Below, in pieces: positions 22,181 to 34,756 of a DNA stretch of 64,000 bases (position 1 is its first letter; each line of letters starts with the position of its first letter). The position numbers and the translations under genes are program-made. The DNA comes from Campanula takesimana (Eukaryota; Streptophyta; Magnoliopsida; Asterales; Campanulaceae): assembly GCA_026119855.1 (NCBI GenBank), contig JAOWBW010001126.1, forward strand, positions 186,001-250,000, given 5' to 3'. A model generated the notes under the pieces. The model saw only the letters and a program-made list of their open reading frames with translations. It ran no database searches and was not told the DNA's origin.

Positions 22181-23441
22181 CCACTTTTAATTCTGAACCA
22201 ATTCAACCCCCAAATTTTAATGATTTTGATGCTGTGAAGATGTACCAATTGAATACCTTCAAGCTTCTACATCTCAACCTAACTTACCTCCTAAAATTCG
22301 TGAAGTTAGAGATCACCCAATCACTAATATCATTGGTGATCTTCATGATGGGGTTCGTACAAGGAGAGCTACAAACTTTTATGCTTATACTGTATTAATC
22401 TCTCAAATTGAACCGAAGAAGGCTGATGAAGCGCTCCAAGATCCAAATTGGGTTGTTGCGATGCAAGAAGAACTCAATCAATTTGAACGATGTAAGGTTT
22501 GGACTCTTGTTCCAAGACCAAATAAACAAGGAATGATTGGTACGAAATGGGTATTCAGAAACAAGATGGATGAGAATGGAACCATCACAAGAAACAAAGC
22601 AAGGTTGGTTGTTCAAGGCTATAGGCAAGAATAAGGAATTGATTACGATGAAACATTCGCGCCCGTAGCAAGACTTGAAGCTATCAAACTCTTCTTAGCT
22701 TACGCTGCTCACAAGGACTTCAAGTTATATTAAATGGATGTCAAGAGCGCGTTTCTGAATGGTGAACTCCAAGAACAAGTCTACGTAGCTCAACCACCTA
22801 GATTTGAAGATTCACAATTTCCAAATCATGTCTACAAACTCCAGAAAGCTTTGTATGGGCTCAAGCAAGCACCAAGAGCATGGTATGATACACTATCCAA
22901 GTTTCTCATTGAGAAAGGCTTCACTCGTGGTAAAATTGACACTACTCTTTTCATTACGAAACATAATGGTCATAAATTACTTGTTCAAATTTATGTTGAT
23001 GATATTATATTTGGCTCTACTAATGAATTGTTGTGCAAGCGTTTTGAGAAACCAATGAAGAGCAAGTTTGTGATGAGCATGATGGGAGAACTCACTTTCT
23101 TCCTCGGGCTTCAAATCAAGTAAATGAATGAAGGCATATTTATAAACCAAGCCAAGTACACAAAGGATCTTATCAAAAGATTTGGACTTGAGAATGCTAA
23201 AGCATACGACACACCTATGGCTACCGGCAACAAACTTGACAGATTTAAAAGGTAAAAAGGTTGATCAAACTCTCTATCGAGGTATTATTGGCTCACTCCT
23301 TTATCTTACTGCTAGTAGGCCTGATATAATGTTTAGTGTTTGTGTCTGTGCACGTTATCAATCTGACCCTAGAGAAGCACACTTAATTGTTGTGAAACGT
23401 ATTATACGATATCTCTCTGGCACTGTTAACCTTGGACTTTG
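22181..23441 (+). pseudogene. SIRE reverse transcriptase, second fragment
   Basis: It resumes in the integrase-RT linker ('REVRDHPITNIIGDLHDGV', about 22300). RT motifs follow: 'GTKWVFRNKMDENG', 'MDVKSAFLNGELQEQV', 'YKLQKALYGLKQAPRAWYD' and the catalytic 'IYVDDIIFGSTN' near 22998. The RNase H linker follows ('GSLLYLTASRPDIM'). Lesions: TAA at about 22633 and 22732, TAA at 23121-23123, and a frameshift near 23220-23250. The frame is cut at 23441, the last base of the duplication CTTTG, by element C. The integrase is missing between 9119 and 22181. Confidence 0.87.
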
Positions 23442-24432
23442 TGTAGACACCCCATTTTGAACTCAAATTTATGATTACACTACTCCCGTATCTCGCCTTT
23501 GTGTTTTGATGAAAACTCGTTAGTTTTGGCATGTTTCGTTAAGTTTCTGACTGACTCCGTTAGTTAGGGGCTAAACTAAACAAAGAAACTATAGACAAGG
23601 ATAAAACAGTAATGTTGCACTGGATGCCTCGTACGAGACATCAATGTCTTGTATGAGACATCTCCTTTGTCTGCGAGTCTGATTCGCTTTCCTTCTCCGT
23701 CCCGATCTCTTTATTGGCCAACACTCTCCTAATCCGGAGAATATCTAATAGGAGACTTCCTGGAGGTTTTCTACTGATTTCCTTACCTAATTAAACCTCT
23801 ATACTTGGTCCCTAAGCAATCTAAGCCTATAAAAAAAGAGTCTTTTAACCCTAGACTCTCCTAATGCTAGTTAATGGTTCCTAGTCATCCAAAAAGAGGT
23901 TAACAACTCTCTAGTCAGTCCTTCTCCAAACAATCCCGTTTTTATTCCTTCCTCACACCAAAACACCACAAAAAACTCATCTTTTCAAGCCAAAACCATC
24001 ACAAAACTCTTGGATCATCAAGGCCTTAGTCAAGGCCATCAATTGGAATCTCAAGAACGCTTTAGGTACATTCTTACGCTTTTAATCTCTACTTCTCATC
24101 TCCTTCTTTGTTTTAGATTAGTGTAATCCCATCAAAAGGATCAGCCTAGAGCCTCTCCAATCCATGGAGATGGTCTCGAAGAACATGATCCGACATTCCA
24201 ATAATTAAGAAATTAATTATTGGCTTTATTTGTTTCAATTACTTGTTCTTTATTTGATTAAAAAAAACTAAGCAAGCCCAATCCTAGATTGGGTGGATTG
24301 GGTGCTCCTTGACCTTCCCAATCCATAAGTTAACCCCCGAACTCAAGAATCTCACGGTCCATGTTCCGTTCAACAACATGGTGGCGACTCTCAATTCAAA
24401 AAGGCGAGCGGGAACCTTCTCGGGTGCAAACA
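23442..24432 (+). repeat. 5' LTR of element C (991 bp)
   Basis: Ends TGTAGACACC and GCAAACA. TATAAAAA lies at 23828-23835. About 170-200 bp upstream lie two copies of the 18-bp palindrome ATGCCTCGTACGAGRCAT (23624-23641, and a variant at 23644-23661). Confidence 0.9.
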
Positions 24433-24433
24433 G

Positions 24434-24451
24434 TGGCGACTCCGCTGGGGA
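24434..24451 (+). promoter_or_regulatory. Primer-binding site of element C
   Basis: TGGCGACTCCGCTGGGGA, complementary to tRNA-Arg(ACG), 1 bp after the LTR. Confidence 0.82.
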
Positions 24452-26373
24452 GAAACTTAAGTGGGTTAGACTTGCGTACAAATTAGGTGGTTTTAATCTC
24501 TGTAATTGTCTGCTAAAAATATATTTTTTCTGATTTTTTCTGCAAATTTTCGGACTATTCTGTTTTAAAACTGCTCTGTTTTGAATCTGGGCTTTGGAAG
24601 GGATGACTCGTAAGAGAAATCGGATGCCTCGTACGAGGCATTCCCTTTTCTATCCGCCAAACACTCCTTAAATTTGTAAAAGTTAAGGTTCAATCATTGG
24701 TCATGATTAACCAATGATTGCTTATGATTGAATCTTCTTTTAATCATTTGCAATCATTGGATAATCATGAGTAATGATTAGGCCATTAAAAAAAAAAATC
24801 AAACTGGCGGCTGTTGAAAAAAAAATTATTGCAGTTTGGTCCCTGTACTTCAGAACTGCAGTTTGGTCCCTGAGTTCCAGAATATTACCGTTTGGTCCTT
24901 GTGTTTCAGAAAATTCCAGAACAGCCCCAGATTTTCAGAAATTCCAGAACAGTCCCAGATTTTCAGATATTCCAGATCAGTCGCGGGACTTCAAAAAAAA
25001 AACTCTTCCTTTCTTGTTTTACTCCGTCCCCATATGTGCAATAAATGATTTATGTTATATACATGTATTGTTTTTGCACTAACTTCTTCTGCAGCAGAGT
25101 ATAAAAATTGCATGAATTAGGGGTGACTACTTTACTCATCCCCTTGTTTATTTTGCACCCATTAATGGGTAATAATGCAAGCACTGTGAGTACTTCGATC
25201 CCTCTCTTCTATGTGCTCCTACGTGCTTATGTGCTCTTCCTCTTCTCAAAAATATTTTCAAACTTGAACTACGTTGACCTGAGTCTCTTTTTCTTTTTCT
25301 GAAGATTGAGAGAAACGTAGGCAACCACTTTGGTCTGGTCAATCTTTTACTTGCTTAAAAAAATCTCTACTTTTCCTTTGACACCTAGAACTTGACTCTC
25401 ACACACGTGCACGTATGTAGATTAATTGCACTACATACCCTATAAACCCGGGTCCTAATCGGAGGACGGATGTCGGTCAGCACCCCCACTCTAACGAGTG
25501 GCCCTCGCCGGTCTCTCCAAAGATGGTGTGCCCACTCCGTGACACGCTCCTAGACTGTGTTCATGGGGAGCCTAAGCCGTAAGCCCTGCATCAACCTCAT
25601 GCATATATACTAGATAATAAGACACTCCTCGAGACCGGTCGGTTCGATTCTTAGGGTTGTTTTAACCTTTGCCCAAGATAACGCATCTTTACAATCTATA
25701 ATCCTCCCTTGTGAATATGACGAATGTCCCTTCGGTAAAATGTTAAACAAAGGATTTTGAAAGAATGGAGAACCTCTCTACGGAAATCCAAGTTTGTGTT
25801 TTCCTACTTTTACTATTTTGTGCGGGATTGTGGATGCCATTTTAGCTTAGTTTCGACCGCACTGTTCAACAAGCCCTTTTCAGTTGTTCCTTAAAATTCA
25901 CAAGGTTTGATTGCATTAAAGCGTTGTTTAAGAAAGTGAAAAAAAATTATGGAATCACTTAGGTTTGGCTAAATTGAATGGTGGATTCAGATGAGAATAT
26001 GAGACCTTTGCCCAAATTGTCCGTTTAGGAGAGTGTAATACATGTGAAAAACAAGGGGCTCATATTCTAGGGTGGCAGAATCACTATTCCAGGATGTTAG
26101 ATAGAAACCCCCCAAAACGGACTAAGTTCCGTCCGACCAAAATTAGGATTAAAATCTGAATTCTGTGATCTGTGCTGGATGCCTCGTACGAGACATCTTC
26201 TTCTGTCCATGTCAGTTTCTGTGCTTTGCCTGTTTGGTCAACCTACACTCACTCTTAAGCCTATATACCTCATAAAGCCGACTTGTTGGGACCTTAATCT
26301 AGGTTTAATGTAATCTCTATACCGTTAGGTCCGTCCGAATCAAAGCTAGATCGTTCCAAACTCACCCGACACC
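24452..26373 (+). other. Leader of element C
   Basis: About 1.9 kb of untranslated leader. It holds ATGATT-type direct and inverted repeats (24690-24780), a short repeat of 'cagtttggtcc' and 'ttccagaa' phrases (24830-24990), HP1 (25266-25340) and two more 18-bp palindromes (24624-24641, 26179-26196). No gene is recognisable before the gag ATG. Confidence 0.6.
25266..25340 (+). other. HP1 hairpin motif in the leader of element C
   Basis: GAACTACGTTGACCTGAG opens it; the inner arms are TCTC/GAGA, then ACGTAGGCAACC and GGTC. Confidence 0.6.
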
Positions 26374-26552
26374 ATGACTGGAAGCAACGACAGCAATACT
26401 GAAAATCTCAATGAGGCCAAGGCTGAAATCTTGAAAGCCGCCAAGCAACTAGATGAGAAGCAAGCTCAAATAGACGCCTTAGTTTTCAAGCTCCATGCAT
26501 TGAGAGTCAAGAAAGCTAAGAAACAAAAGAAGAAGGATTATGAATCCCCTGC
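26374..26552 (+). pseudogene. Gag of element C, N-terminal part before insertion E
   Basis: ATG at 26374 opens a frame with an acidic, Lys/Gln-rich start and a coiled-coil-like 'AKQLDEKQAQIDALVFKL'. It is cut after 26552 by element E (duplication CCTGC at 26548-26552). It resumes in frame at 54271 once one duplication copy is removed: 179 nt plus 1180 nt give 453 codons including the stop. Gag would have been intact before E arrived. Confidence 0.82.
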
Positions 26553-27592
26553 TGTAGATACCCCGGGGGCGGAGACCGCGGCTTTAGGCTAGAGGGCGCG
26601 ACCTCGTCCTAGGATGTCTAATTGTGTTTTAGAGTCGCCACCCATGTTTTTGAGGAACGTAAGAAAACCTAATGTTTATGAGCCTAAGTTTGATTTATGA
26701 AAACAGAGATTCTTTGGGATGAGGGGTTCGGGGGTTAGGTTACGAAATGGGAAGTACTTAAACACCCATTTCGCCCGAGCAAAGTCGGTCTTGTTTGTTC
26801 ATAATTCACTTTAAAGATAAATGTGTTCTTCCTATTTGAATGATGATAAAAAAAAAGGGGTTTTAAAGTTTAAATTGTAGGGAGATGACTCCTAGGCCAA
26901 TTCAATGTAATGAAAGGACCATTGGTGTCATGTCCCAAGTGGTTTTGGGGTGATTGCACATTTGATTGAAGAAGAAGAAGAAGAAGAAGAAGAAGAAGAA
27001 GAAGAAGAAGAAAGTTTAAGACATTTACCTATAGTATCCTTCAAAGAGAACCTCTTGAAAAGCTTTGAAGAAGAGGTTGAATACTTGGAGAGAACACTTC
27101 TTAAGGACCAAAGTTTCTTAGTTGAAAAAGGTCTAAAAGAAGTTACAAGGAAAAGTCTAGAAAATAAGTGAGGAAAAAGGTCCCTTCCAATGATGGATTG
27201 GAGGGGTTTTTATAGTTGAAAGAGGGGAGTTTTTGGAGCCAAACGGAGTCTCCAAGAAATCTTTCACGGGCAAAATCATGTAAAATGAGCAAGGGAGAGA
27301 TTCTTGGGCAGAATTTGTAACTGACACACCCCAGAAGCACGCGCATCCCACCTAGGCGGCGGAAGGCGCGCGCGTCTGGTCTCAAGAGGCAGAGGCGCGC
27401 GACTCTGAAAAGCAATTTTTGACAGAATGGACTAGAAAGTTAGAACTGTTATTCAGTTTAGTCCCGGGACTTAACGGAGTCCGTCTGGAACTTAACCAAA
27501 GTAACAGAAACTTACAGAAAACACTTAAAAGAAGGAGAAACACAAAATCAAGTGTGCAATCGGGGTGAGCGGTCCAAAGCGGGGTGTCTACA
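26553..27592 (-). repeat. 3' LTR of element E (1040 bp)
   Basis: Ends TGTAGATACC and GTGTCTACA. In sense TATAAAAA lies at 27214-27207, and three CpG-rich GGCGCGCGC-TCTG-type blocks lie upstream at 27331-27407. A (GAA)n run of about 15 copies occupies 26970-27012. By eye roughly 25 differences from the 5' LTR. Confidence 0.9.
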
Positions 27593-27604
27593 GAGCCCCT
27601 AGGC
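27593..27604 (-). promoter_or_regulatory. Polypurine tract of element E
   Basis: In sense CCTAGGGGCTC directly before the 3' LTR, similar to the GAGGGGCT tracts of B and C. Confidence 0.65.
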
Positions 27605-27780
27605 GGTGTGGATTGCGAAGCAAACGCACCGATGAAAGACAGACATCTGCTTAGGACATCACCAAGAAAAAGAAAAGACTCGATAAAAGCAGGAATTTGA
27701 AATTGCAGAGGATAGAGGTGTGCTCCCTGTGTGAGTGGATTTGAGAGATAAAGGTGCGCTCCCTGTATGAGCGGCTTTGC

Positions 27781-28145
27781 CAATAGCGGATCCGTTTGCT
27801 GAAGGCGGGATCTGTTTGCTAGAAGCGGGACCTGTTTGCTGATAGCGAGATCTGTTTGCTGAAAGCGGGACCTGTTTGCTGATAGCGAGATCTGTTTGCT
27901 GGAAGAGGGACCTGTTTGCTGATAGCGAGATCCATTTGCTGGAAGTGGGACCTGTTTACTGATAGTGAGATCTGTTTGCTAGAAGCGGGACCTATTTGCT
28001 AATAGCGAGATCCGTTAGCTGGAAGCGGGACCTGTTTGCTGATAACGAGATCCGTTTGCTGGAAGCGGGACCTGTTTGCTGATAGCGAGATCCGTTTGCT
28101 GGAAGCGGGACCTGTTTGCTGATAGCGAGATCCGTTTGCTGGAGG
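27781..28145 (+). repeat. 20-bp tandem array in element E
   Basis: About 18 units alternating between GATAGCGAGATCCGTTTGCT and GGAAGCGGGACCTGTTTGCT, so also about nine 40-bp units. It runs into the start of the antisense ORF at 28146. The preceding 27605-27780 is unique sequence with no gene seen. Confidence 0.85.
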
Positions 28146-28356
28146 AGAGGGTGTTAGGGCAGTACAGGGACATTGCCGCCATGACTAGAGATGCTGCTGG
28201 TGCTGTCTCTGGTGCTGCGAGAGGAGCTGCCCGAGGTGCTCGGGGCATGGGACGAGGCTGCAGGGATGCTGCACTGGATATTGATAAGGCTGCCTCTTCG
28301 GCGGGGCAGTCACTGAGCAGGAGTCTGAGCCGAGGAGGTAGCCAGAGCAGCGGCGG
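28146..28356 (+). pseudogene. Antisense ORF with acidic tail in element E, split by element B
   Basis: Plus-strand frame (open from 28076) with an Ala/Gly/Arg-rich part 'AARGAARGARGMGRG' and a Ser-rich end, interrupted at 28356 by B (duplication GGCGG). It continues at 43818-43977, where an 11-bp tandem duplication ('gatgttgtggt') shifts the frame. The following frame is strongly acidic ('KEEESADDDEETESGS', 'AADDDD') and stops at TAG near 43977. Position and strand match the antisense ORF of Tat-1, but no plant-mobile-domain motif is visible in what remains; the start is not identifiable. Function unknown. Confidence 0.55.
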
Positions 28357-29496
28357 TGTTAGTACCCGATCTGAAAATGAGTTTATTAGGGATTTCCCAA
28401 ATACACAAGGACTTTATAGGAATTACAAACATTGCAAAGACTTGTCCCGGATTCCCAAAATATACCTCATTGTTCTAGAACATCTTAAAGATGGCCAAAA
28501 TAGGGTTTCCATAAAACATGCAAAACCCTAGCTTAATATTTAAGTCAGCCAGGAATGATGGCCACGCGGCCACATTCGCCCAAGCTCCAACCTTGGCCAC
28601 GCGGCCAACATCGCCGCCGCCCTCCATCTTGGCCACGCGGCCACATCCGCCCCGGATGATCTGGACCGTCAGATCTCTCCATCAGTTTCCTATTTAAAGA
28701 CCTCCCTTACCTCATAATTGGGGGATCCGAATTTTAGAGCTCACAAATGACGATTTTGCTCCCAAATCAAGTCATTCAAGCCTCCAAAAACACTCTCAAG
28801 AATCCCAAGAAGATCCAAGGTTATTTCTTGCCAACAAAGGTAAGTTTTCTAACTTTTTCTTCATGTTCTTGTCATATTATTAGTTTAGATCCATAATATT
28901 CATATTCTTAATATGTTTATCCATGTGTTCTTTATAATATTCATGTTCCTAACATCTTTATTCATATTTTCTTCATGACATTCATATGTTCATAAGATGT
29001 TCTTCGCATGTTCTTCATGTTCATAGATTAAAACCTTATTTATGCTATATTTAGGGTTGTGATCTTTATGTATACATGTTATTTCATAGCCGATGATGAT
29101 CTAGGGTTCATCAACCCGAACATGATCTAGGAACTACTTCTAAACCCTAATCTTTAGGTAATTTCCCCCATCATTATGCATGATCCCGATTCTTCTGCCT
29201 GTTCTAAATTCTTCTCGAACTATGCTGACCTGAGCTTCTCACATTGAGAGGAACGTAGGCAATCTTCGGATCCGGTCTCAATCACTAACACACTACATAC
29301 ACCGCATCATGATAGAAAGATCGATCAATTCGGGCAATAGGAGTGATAACGTGAATATTCTTCTCTTGTTGTAATTTGACCCCCGAACCCATTAACATGC
29401 TTTTCTCAATGTTTTGGCTATAATTAAAACGGCGTGGAGACTCTCATAATTTTAATATTGCTATGAATATCCCAAATTCAAACACACGTATTCACA
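28357..29496 (+). repeat. 5' LTR of element B (1140 bp)
   Basis: Starts TGTTAGTACC and ends TTCACA. Three TGGCCACGCGGCCA-type blocks lie at about 28559-28643, 50-130 bp upstream of a TATTTAAA box at 28691-28698. HP1 lies at 29217-29277. Confidence 0.92.
29217..29277 (+). other. HP1 hairpin motif in 5' LTR of element B
   Basis: Opens GAACTATGCTGACC, so the outer arm is one base weaker than in the 3' LTR copy (GAACTACG). Inner arms TTCTCA/TGAGAGGAA. Confidence 0.62.
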
Positions 29497-29497
29497 G

Positions 29498-29515
29498 TGG
29501 CGACTCTACTGGGGA
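29498..29515 (+). promoter_or_regulatory. Primer-binding site of element B
   Basis: TGGCGACTCTACTGGGGA: the tRNA-Arg site with two changes relative to A and C. Confidence 0.78.
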
Positions 29516-29564
29516 CTGCTTTGAAACTTTTTCAAACTTAGTGGGTCTAACTTTCGTTTACATC

Positions 29565-29775
29565 ATGATGTTTGCCATGTTTGCACATGCACCTCACACT
29601 TTGCCATGTTTACACATACACCTCACACTTTGCCATGTTTACACATGCACCTCACACTTTGCCATGTTTGCACATGCACCTCACACTTTGCCATGTTTGC
29701 ACATGCACCTCACACTTTGCCATGTTTACACATGCACCTCAAACTTTGCCATGTTTGCACATGCACCTTGTATTT
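29565..29775 (+). repeat. 29-bp tandem array of element B
   Basis: About seven units containing CATGCACCTCACACTTTGCC, against about ten in A. Confidence 0.85.
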
Positions 29776-30409
29776 TTGCCATGTTAATATGTGTACCTTG
29801 TATTTTTTCAATACATGTATTTTTTGTACTTTCCCTATAGTACTAAGGTCAAACGAGACTTTGCTATGCTCCCTTGTACATTCTTATCCTCTCTCTTCTC
29901 TCTCTCTTGCATTGCATTGCATCATTCAAGCATTCAAAAACTTCTCTCTTTTCTCCCTAAAAAGAATTAGTTTCTTGCCACACACTACCACTAGTCCGTG
30001 TCAGCACTGCACAGGTCCCCATTACCCGGAGTATTCGATGTGCAGGAATTTGTGCGCTACTGTCGCACTCTTTTCGAGTCACTCGTCTACTCCACTCACC
30101 GTGTACGTTCCTCGAGCGGTGGGAACCTTTATCCTACCCGTGTCAACCCACACATAGAGATTAGGACACTCCTTGGACCAACCATTTAGAATGTAAATAA
30201 ATGCAAAACTTTTCGTTAAATAAAATGTACATTGCATCTAGGCGACCTCTAAGGTCCATCGCTCACCCCTTGGGCCATCTATCAAAATTCCTCATCTTGG
30301 CCTATCAAGGTTACCTGCCCATCATTGCGATCCATTTGGGTCTACCCTTCATCTCGACCCGCTTTGGCCAAAATCCCACCATCCTTTGGCCTCTTAGGAC
30401 AATCTAATC
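29776..30409 (+). other. Leader spacer of element B
   Basis: Non-coding leader. Bases near 29985-30090 are absent from A. No gene recognised. Confidence 0.6.
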
Positions 30410-31935
30410 ATCTTTGACCTCTTAGGTCAACCTTTGACCTCCTAGATCAACCATCCCAACCTTTGACCTCCTAGGTCAACCTTATCACCTTCGACCTCTT
30501 AGGTCACCCCTCGACCTCTTAGGTCAACCTTTGACCCATAGGTCAACCTCATCCGCCTTTGACCTCTTAGGTCTACCCTTGACCGCCTAGGTCAACTTTA
30601 TCCGCCTTTGACCTCTTAGGTCTACCTTTGACCGCCTAGGTCAACCTTCCCAACCTTTGACCTCCTAGGTCAACCTTATCACCTTCGACCTCTTAGGTCA
30701 CCCCTCGACCTCTTAGGTCAACCTTTGACCCCATAGGTCAACCTCATCCGCCTTTGACCTCTTAGGTCTACCCTTGACCGCCTAGGTCAACTTTATCCGC
30801 CTTTGACCTCTTAGGTCTACCCTTGACCTCCTAGGTCAACCCTATCACCTTCGACCTCTTAGGTTGCCCCTCGACCTCTTAGGTCAACCTTTGACCCCAT
30901 AGGTCAACCTCATCCACCTTTGACCTCTTAGGTCAACCTTTGACTGCCTAGGTTAACCTCATCCGCCTTTGACCTCTTAGGTCTACCCTTGACCGCCTAG
31001 GTCAATTTTATCCGCCTTTGACCTCTTAGGTCTACCCTTGACCTCCTAGGTCAACCTTATCACCCTTGACCTCTTAGGTCACCCCTCGACCTCATAGGTC
31101 AACCCTTGACCGCCTAGGTCAACTTTATCCGCCTTCGACCTCTTAGGTCAACCCTTGACCTCCTAGGACAACCTTATCACATTTAACCCCCTAGGTAAAC
31201 TTTATCATCTTTGACCTCTTAGGTCTACCCTTGACCCCCTAGGTCAACCTCATCCGCCTTCGACCTCTTAGGTCAACCTTTGACCCCCTCGGTCAACATT
31301 ATCACCCGTTGACCTCTTAGGTCAACCTTTGACCTCCTAGGTCAACCCAATCACCTTCGACCTCTTAGGTCAAACTTGGACTCCTAGGTCAACCTTATCC
31401 GTTTTTGACCTCTTAGGTCAATCTTTGATTCCATAGGTGAACCCAATTACCTTTGGTCCTAACCCGCTTAGGTCAAACCGTCATCTTGACCCACCTAGGT
31501 CATTATTTGACCCACCGTCATCCAAACCAACCTAGGTCAACCCGTTTAGCTCCAACTTGTCCGTCTTAGGTTAAAACTACCCCTTCACCTTTGACCCGTC
31601 AAGGTCAACCCGTGACCTGCTTAGGTCTACTTACCTATCTTGGATCCATCTAGGTCAATCTCCAACCTTCCTTAGTCCACCAACCCGAATAGGTCAACCT
31701 TAGACCCGCTTAGGTCAAACCATGCCTATCCCGCTTAGATCATCCCATAGGCAAACCGATACAACCCGCTATCTTGATTCATTCACCATATAGGTCAATC
31801 CAACCCTTCTCATTTAGGTCAACCTATCCTTTACCCATCTAGGTCAACCCACCATTATCGTCGCATCCTAGCTTGAACCATTTATTGTCTCAAACCTTAG
31901 GTCAAACCTTAGGTCAAATTTAGGTTAAACCTTAA
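30410..31935 (+). repeat. About 48-bp tandem array of element B, rich in TTGACC
   Basis: Counterpart of A 18585-20215. Units such as CCTTTGACCTCTTAGGTC and CTTGACCGCCTAGGTCAA repeat about 30 times. The last 400 bp are diverged. Confidence 0.85.
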
Positions 31936-32058
31936 GTCAAACCTTACCCGATTCCTATAGGTCTTCCTCACCCATGCTTGACTACAGACCGAGTCATCTC
32001 CCTCTTTTTGACCCCTATGGTCATCTCTCACCTCTTTTTAAAAGTCTAACTTGATTCG

Positions 32059-32138
32059 AACTACGGCGACTAGAGCCTCTTATTGTGTGGGACCTCTCCC
32101 TCATGATAAGGGGAACGTAGGCAACTTCGGCCCGGTCA
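32059..32138 (+). other. HP1 hairpin motif upstream of the gag remnant of B
   Basis: Outer arms CTACG/CGTAG with the long inner arm seen in A copy 2, ending GGCCCGGTC. Confidence 0.6.
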
Positions 32139-32266
32139 AACTTTCAATTTTTACCAAATACATTTCAAAAATGTGGAGACCGACTCTTTTCAAAAAAAAA
32201 TGATTTTATAACGATGCCTTATCATTAAATACGAATCTAATTCTTTCATGACTAGAGTTCTGCATC

Positions 32267-32923
32267 ATGTCGGCTGCAAGGAACATCGAAGTTGCAACTG
32301 AAGCTGCTACCCAAGATCCCGAGACAATCCTTTACACCGGTACTGCTCTCAGTAAGCAAGCATCCCACTTCGAAGCCATCCTCGATGAACAAGCAATCCA
32401 CTTTAAGGCCATTCTCAACGAGCAAGCAACACACTTTCAGAAGGAGATGCATAAGACCCTAAGAAATATCGAGAGGTGCCATTTATCTGACATTCGTGGC
32501 GTTTATGATTACCTCAGCCGAGTTCTCCCTCTTGCTCAATGTTGACACCCGTACGCTCCTCAAATGTACGGGCCACCACAGACTTTCCCCGTCGGGATGC
32601 CTCCTATGACTACTCATCAACAAGGGGTACCGGTACCTAAATCACCCTCAAGACAGTTTGTGAAAGGAAGGACGAGCGCGAATTCGACGACTTAGGTATG
32701 CCGTTAGCCAAATTCTTCAAAGGTTTGGTTCGAGCCGGCAAGTTGGCTCCTCTACTCAACTATGAACCAAACAGGGTAAGACCAGACTTGGATCCCTCCA
32801 AATACTGCAAATACCACCAGTACATTGGGCATGACACTGAAGGTTGCCTCCAATTGAAAAGGAATATCTAAAGCCTCATTGATAGCGGAGCCATCACCCG
32901 TGATAGGAATGCATGGGCGTGAG
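32267..32923 (+). pseudogene. Capsid-less gag remnant of element B
   Basis: Counterpart of the 218-aa ORF of A, with ATG at 32267. Broken by TGA at 32543-32545, where A has CGA (a C-to-T change), and by a frameshift near 32650. The knuckle-like 'HQYIGHDTEGCLQLK' is still readable near 32815-32860. The 11-residue repeats in the coiled-coil part are preserved. Confidence 0.75.
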
Positions 32924-33851
32924 CAAAGTCCAAACAAGAAAGAGCAAACTGGGGCTACCTCTTTTAAATAATAAATAAAAAGGGTCATTCAGTCTTCGTA
33001 GGTTCTAGAGTGTCTTTAGTCAAAAGTCCACCTTGGACTATTTTTGTTTCTTTAGTAAAAGTCCACCCCGGATTAGTCGTTTTTCTTTCAAATAATAAAA
33101 GAGTCTTTATTTCTTTTCTCTCTAGACTTGAGACATAATCTTGCATAAATCAATTCCATGAAAATTGTCTTATTCACCATCTTCACTTGATTACTATATC
33201 TTTATATGATGAATTAATCTTAATCTTACTCATTAATGACGACTCATTAAAAGGTAAATGGACCCACAAACCATTCACGTAACTAAGTACACAATTAGTC
33301 TCAAGATAACAAATGCTTTGACCAATTGGGATGAACGAATCACTTTCTCTTCTCTCTACATTCTACCCCCATACACTCTCTCTACACACTCACCCCTTGT
33401 ACACCCTTCAAGTACACTCTCTATATACACCTTCTCCCATACACTATCCTCATACGCCTCTCATCCCACCATTAGACCCCTTTTCCATACGGTCATGACA
33501 AAGAAATGGACTGCGGTTGCTCATCATCAAATAGACATCCATGCTGCCACAATTTAAGGGGTTGTTTGTTCCCTTCATAAGTACTACATGCCGATACACT
33601 GGGGCTGTCCGTATCCCATCGCAAATATAAAAGGAATGTACGAGGTCATTCATGCCATTAATAGGTGCACGTGATAATCCAATGGACCTTTACTGGTGAA
33701 GATCAAGGGGCTAAGATGCCCGCCGCCAGCAAAAGGCCGCTTGAACTATAAGGAGGCTACCTCGCAATCGAGAGAGGCGAAAGAAAACTAGAGGCTCGTC
33801 TTGCCCAATGTTTCATGTACAAATGTATATATATAAAAAAAAAGGGGCTCG

Positions 33852-33880
33852 CTAGGTTGAAACCCAAAGGGCGACCTAGG
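33852..33880 (+). other. HP2 hairpin motif, element B copy 1
   Basis: Outer arms CTAGG/CCTAG, inner CCC/GGG. Confidence 0.58.
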
Positions 33881-33914
33881 CAAAGGTTAGAGCATTGCAA
33901 AAAAAAGAAGCCCG

Positions 33915-33945
33915 CTTGGTTGAAAACCCGAAAGGGCGGCCTAGG
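33915..33945 (+). other. HP2 hairpin motif, element B copy 2
   Basis: Outer arms CTTGG/CCTAG (one mismatch), core GAAAACCCGAAAGGGCGG. Confidence 0.58.
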
Positions 33946-34230
33946 CAAAAAAAGGGTGTGCACAAAGAAATAAAAGAAAAATAGAAGGGGATATCACCAT
34001 AGAAAAATAAAAGTCCCATTTTCTTTTCACTTCAAATGTTCTATTTTTCTTTCTTTCCCCACAAAGAAGATTAACACGGCAGCAGCAGCCCATGACATCT
34101 AGAATGGAGCAAGCCACGGCAATGAGCTACAATGATGCAGCCTGCCTCGACAAGGAACAACTCACCTCAGTTAAACGAAGCTCACACCTCTAAACTCAAC
34201 CCCAACTTTGTCATCATCCGGGCCTCCCGC

Positions 34231-34291
34231 GAACTACGCAGACCTGATCTTCTCACCTTAAGGAGAACGTAGGCAACCTTAGGGTCCGGTC
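34231..34291 (+). other. HP1 hairpin motif, middle copy of element B
   Basis: Outer arms CTACG/CGTAG, inner arms TTCTC/GAGAA, ending GGTCCGGTC. Confidence 0.63.
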
Positions 34292-34756
34292 CAAAATATA
34301 CACAACCCACCTCGTAGCCAATTTTCCTTCTCTTCTCTCTTGCCCCATATTTCTACTCCTGACTTCTTCACTCACAATTGATCAAAACATTTATTATTTC
34401 GAGACTACTTGTCTAAAACATAATCATAAGATGCATAACTAATCAATGAGGTCCATTCTCGAGCAATCAAATGAGAATCTTGAATAAAACAATTTTCAAA
34501 TGTCACGACAAGTCTTCCGTTCTACAATCTAGGAAAGAGCTAAACACTTACTTTCTGTCAAGCAGGGGCTTCCTCCCTTTTGTACATATATACACTCAGT
34601 TGCCCAAAGAGTCAAAATGTGAGTACTATATCTCTCTCTCTTACTCTCCCCAAAATGCCCCCGCATGTTTTCAAACAATTCATTTTTCCTTTTTTGAGTC
34701 GACTGAATGATTTCAAAAAAAAAAAAAAAAAAAATGATGACGCAAAAGAGATGCCG

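Larger units (their letters stand above)
32924..34230 (+). other. Non-coding middle of element B
   Basis: Matches A 16253-17566 in reverse. It holds simple-sequence 'ctctctac/acactc' at 33350-33450, two HP2 motifs and AT-rich unique sequence. A 99-codon ORF at 33258-33557 is low-complexity and not supported as a gene. Confidence 0.6.

Noticed and set aside
24434..24451. tRNA genes at the primer sites
   Set aside because: Only the 18 nt complementary to the tRNA 3' end are present.
25430..25610. Possible conserved gene or RNA in a GC-richer patch of the C leader
   Set aside because: No ORF, no hairpin series and no family resemblance were seen.
29217..29277. HP1 as a hammerhead ribozyme (retrozyme)
   Set aside because: The required CUGANGA and GAAA core boxes are absent.
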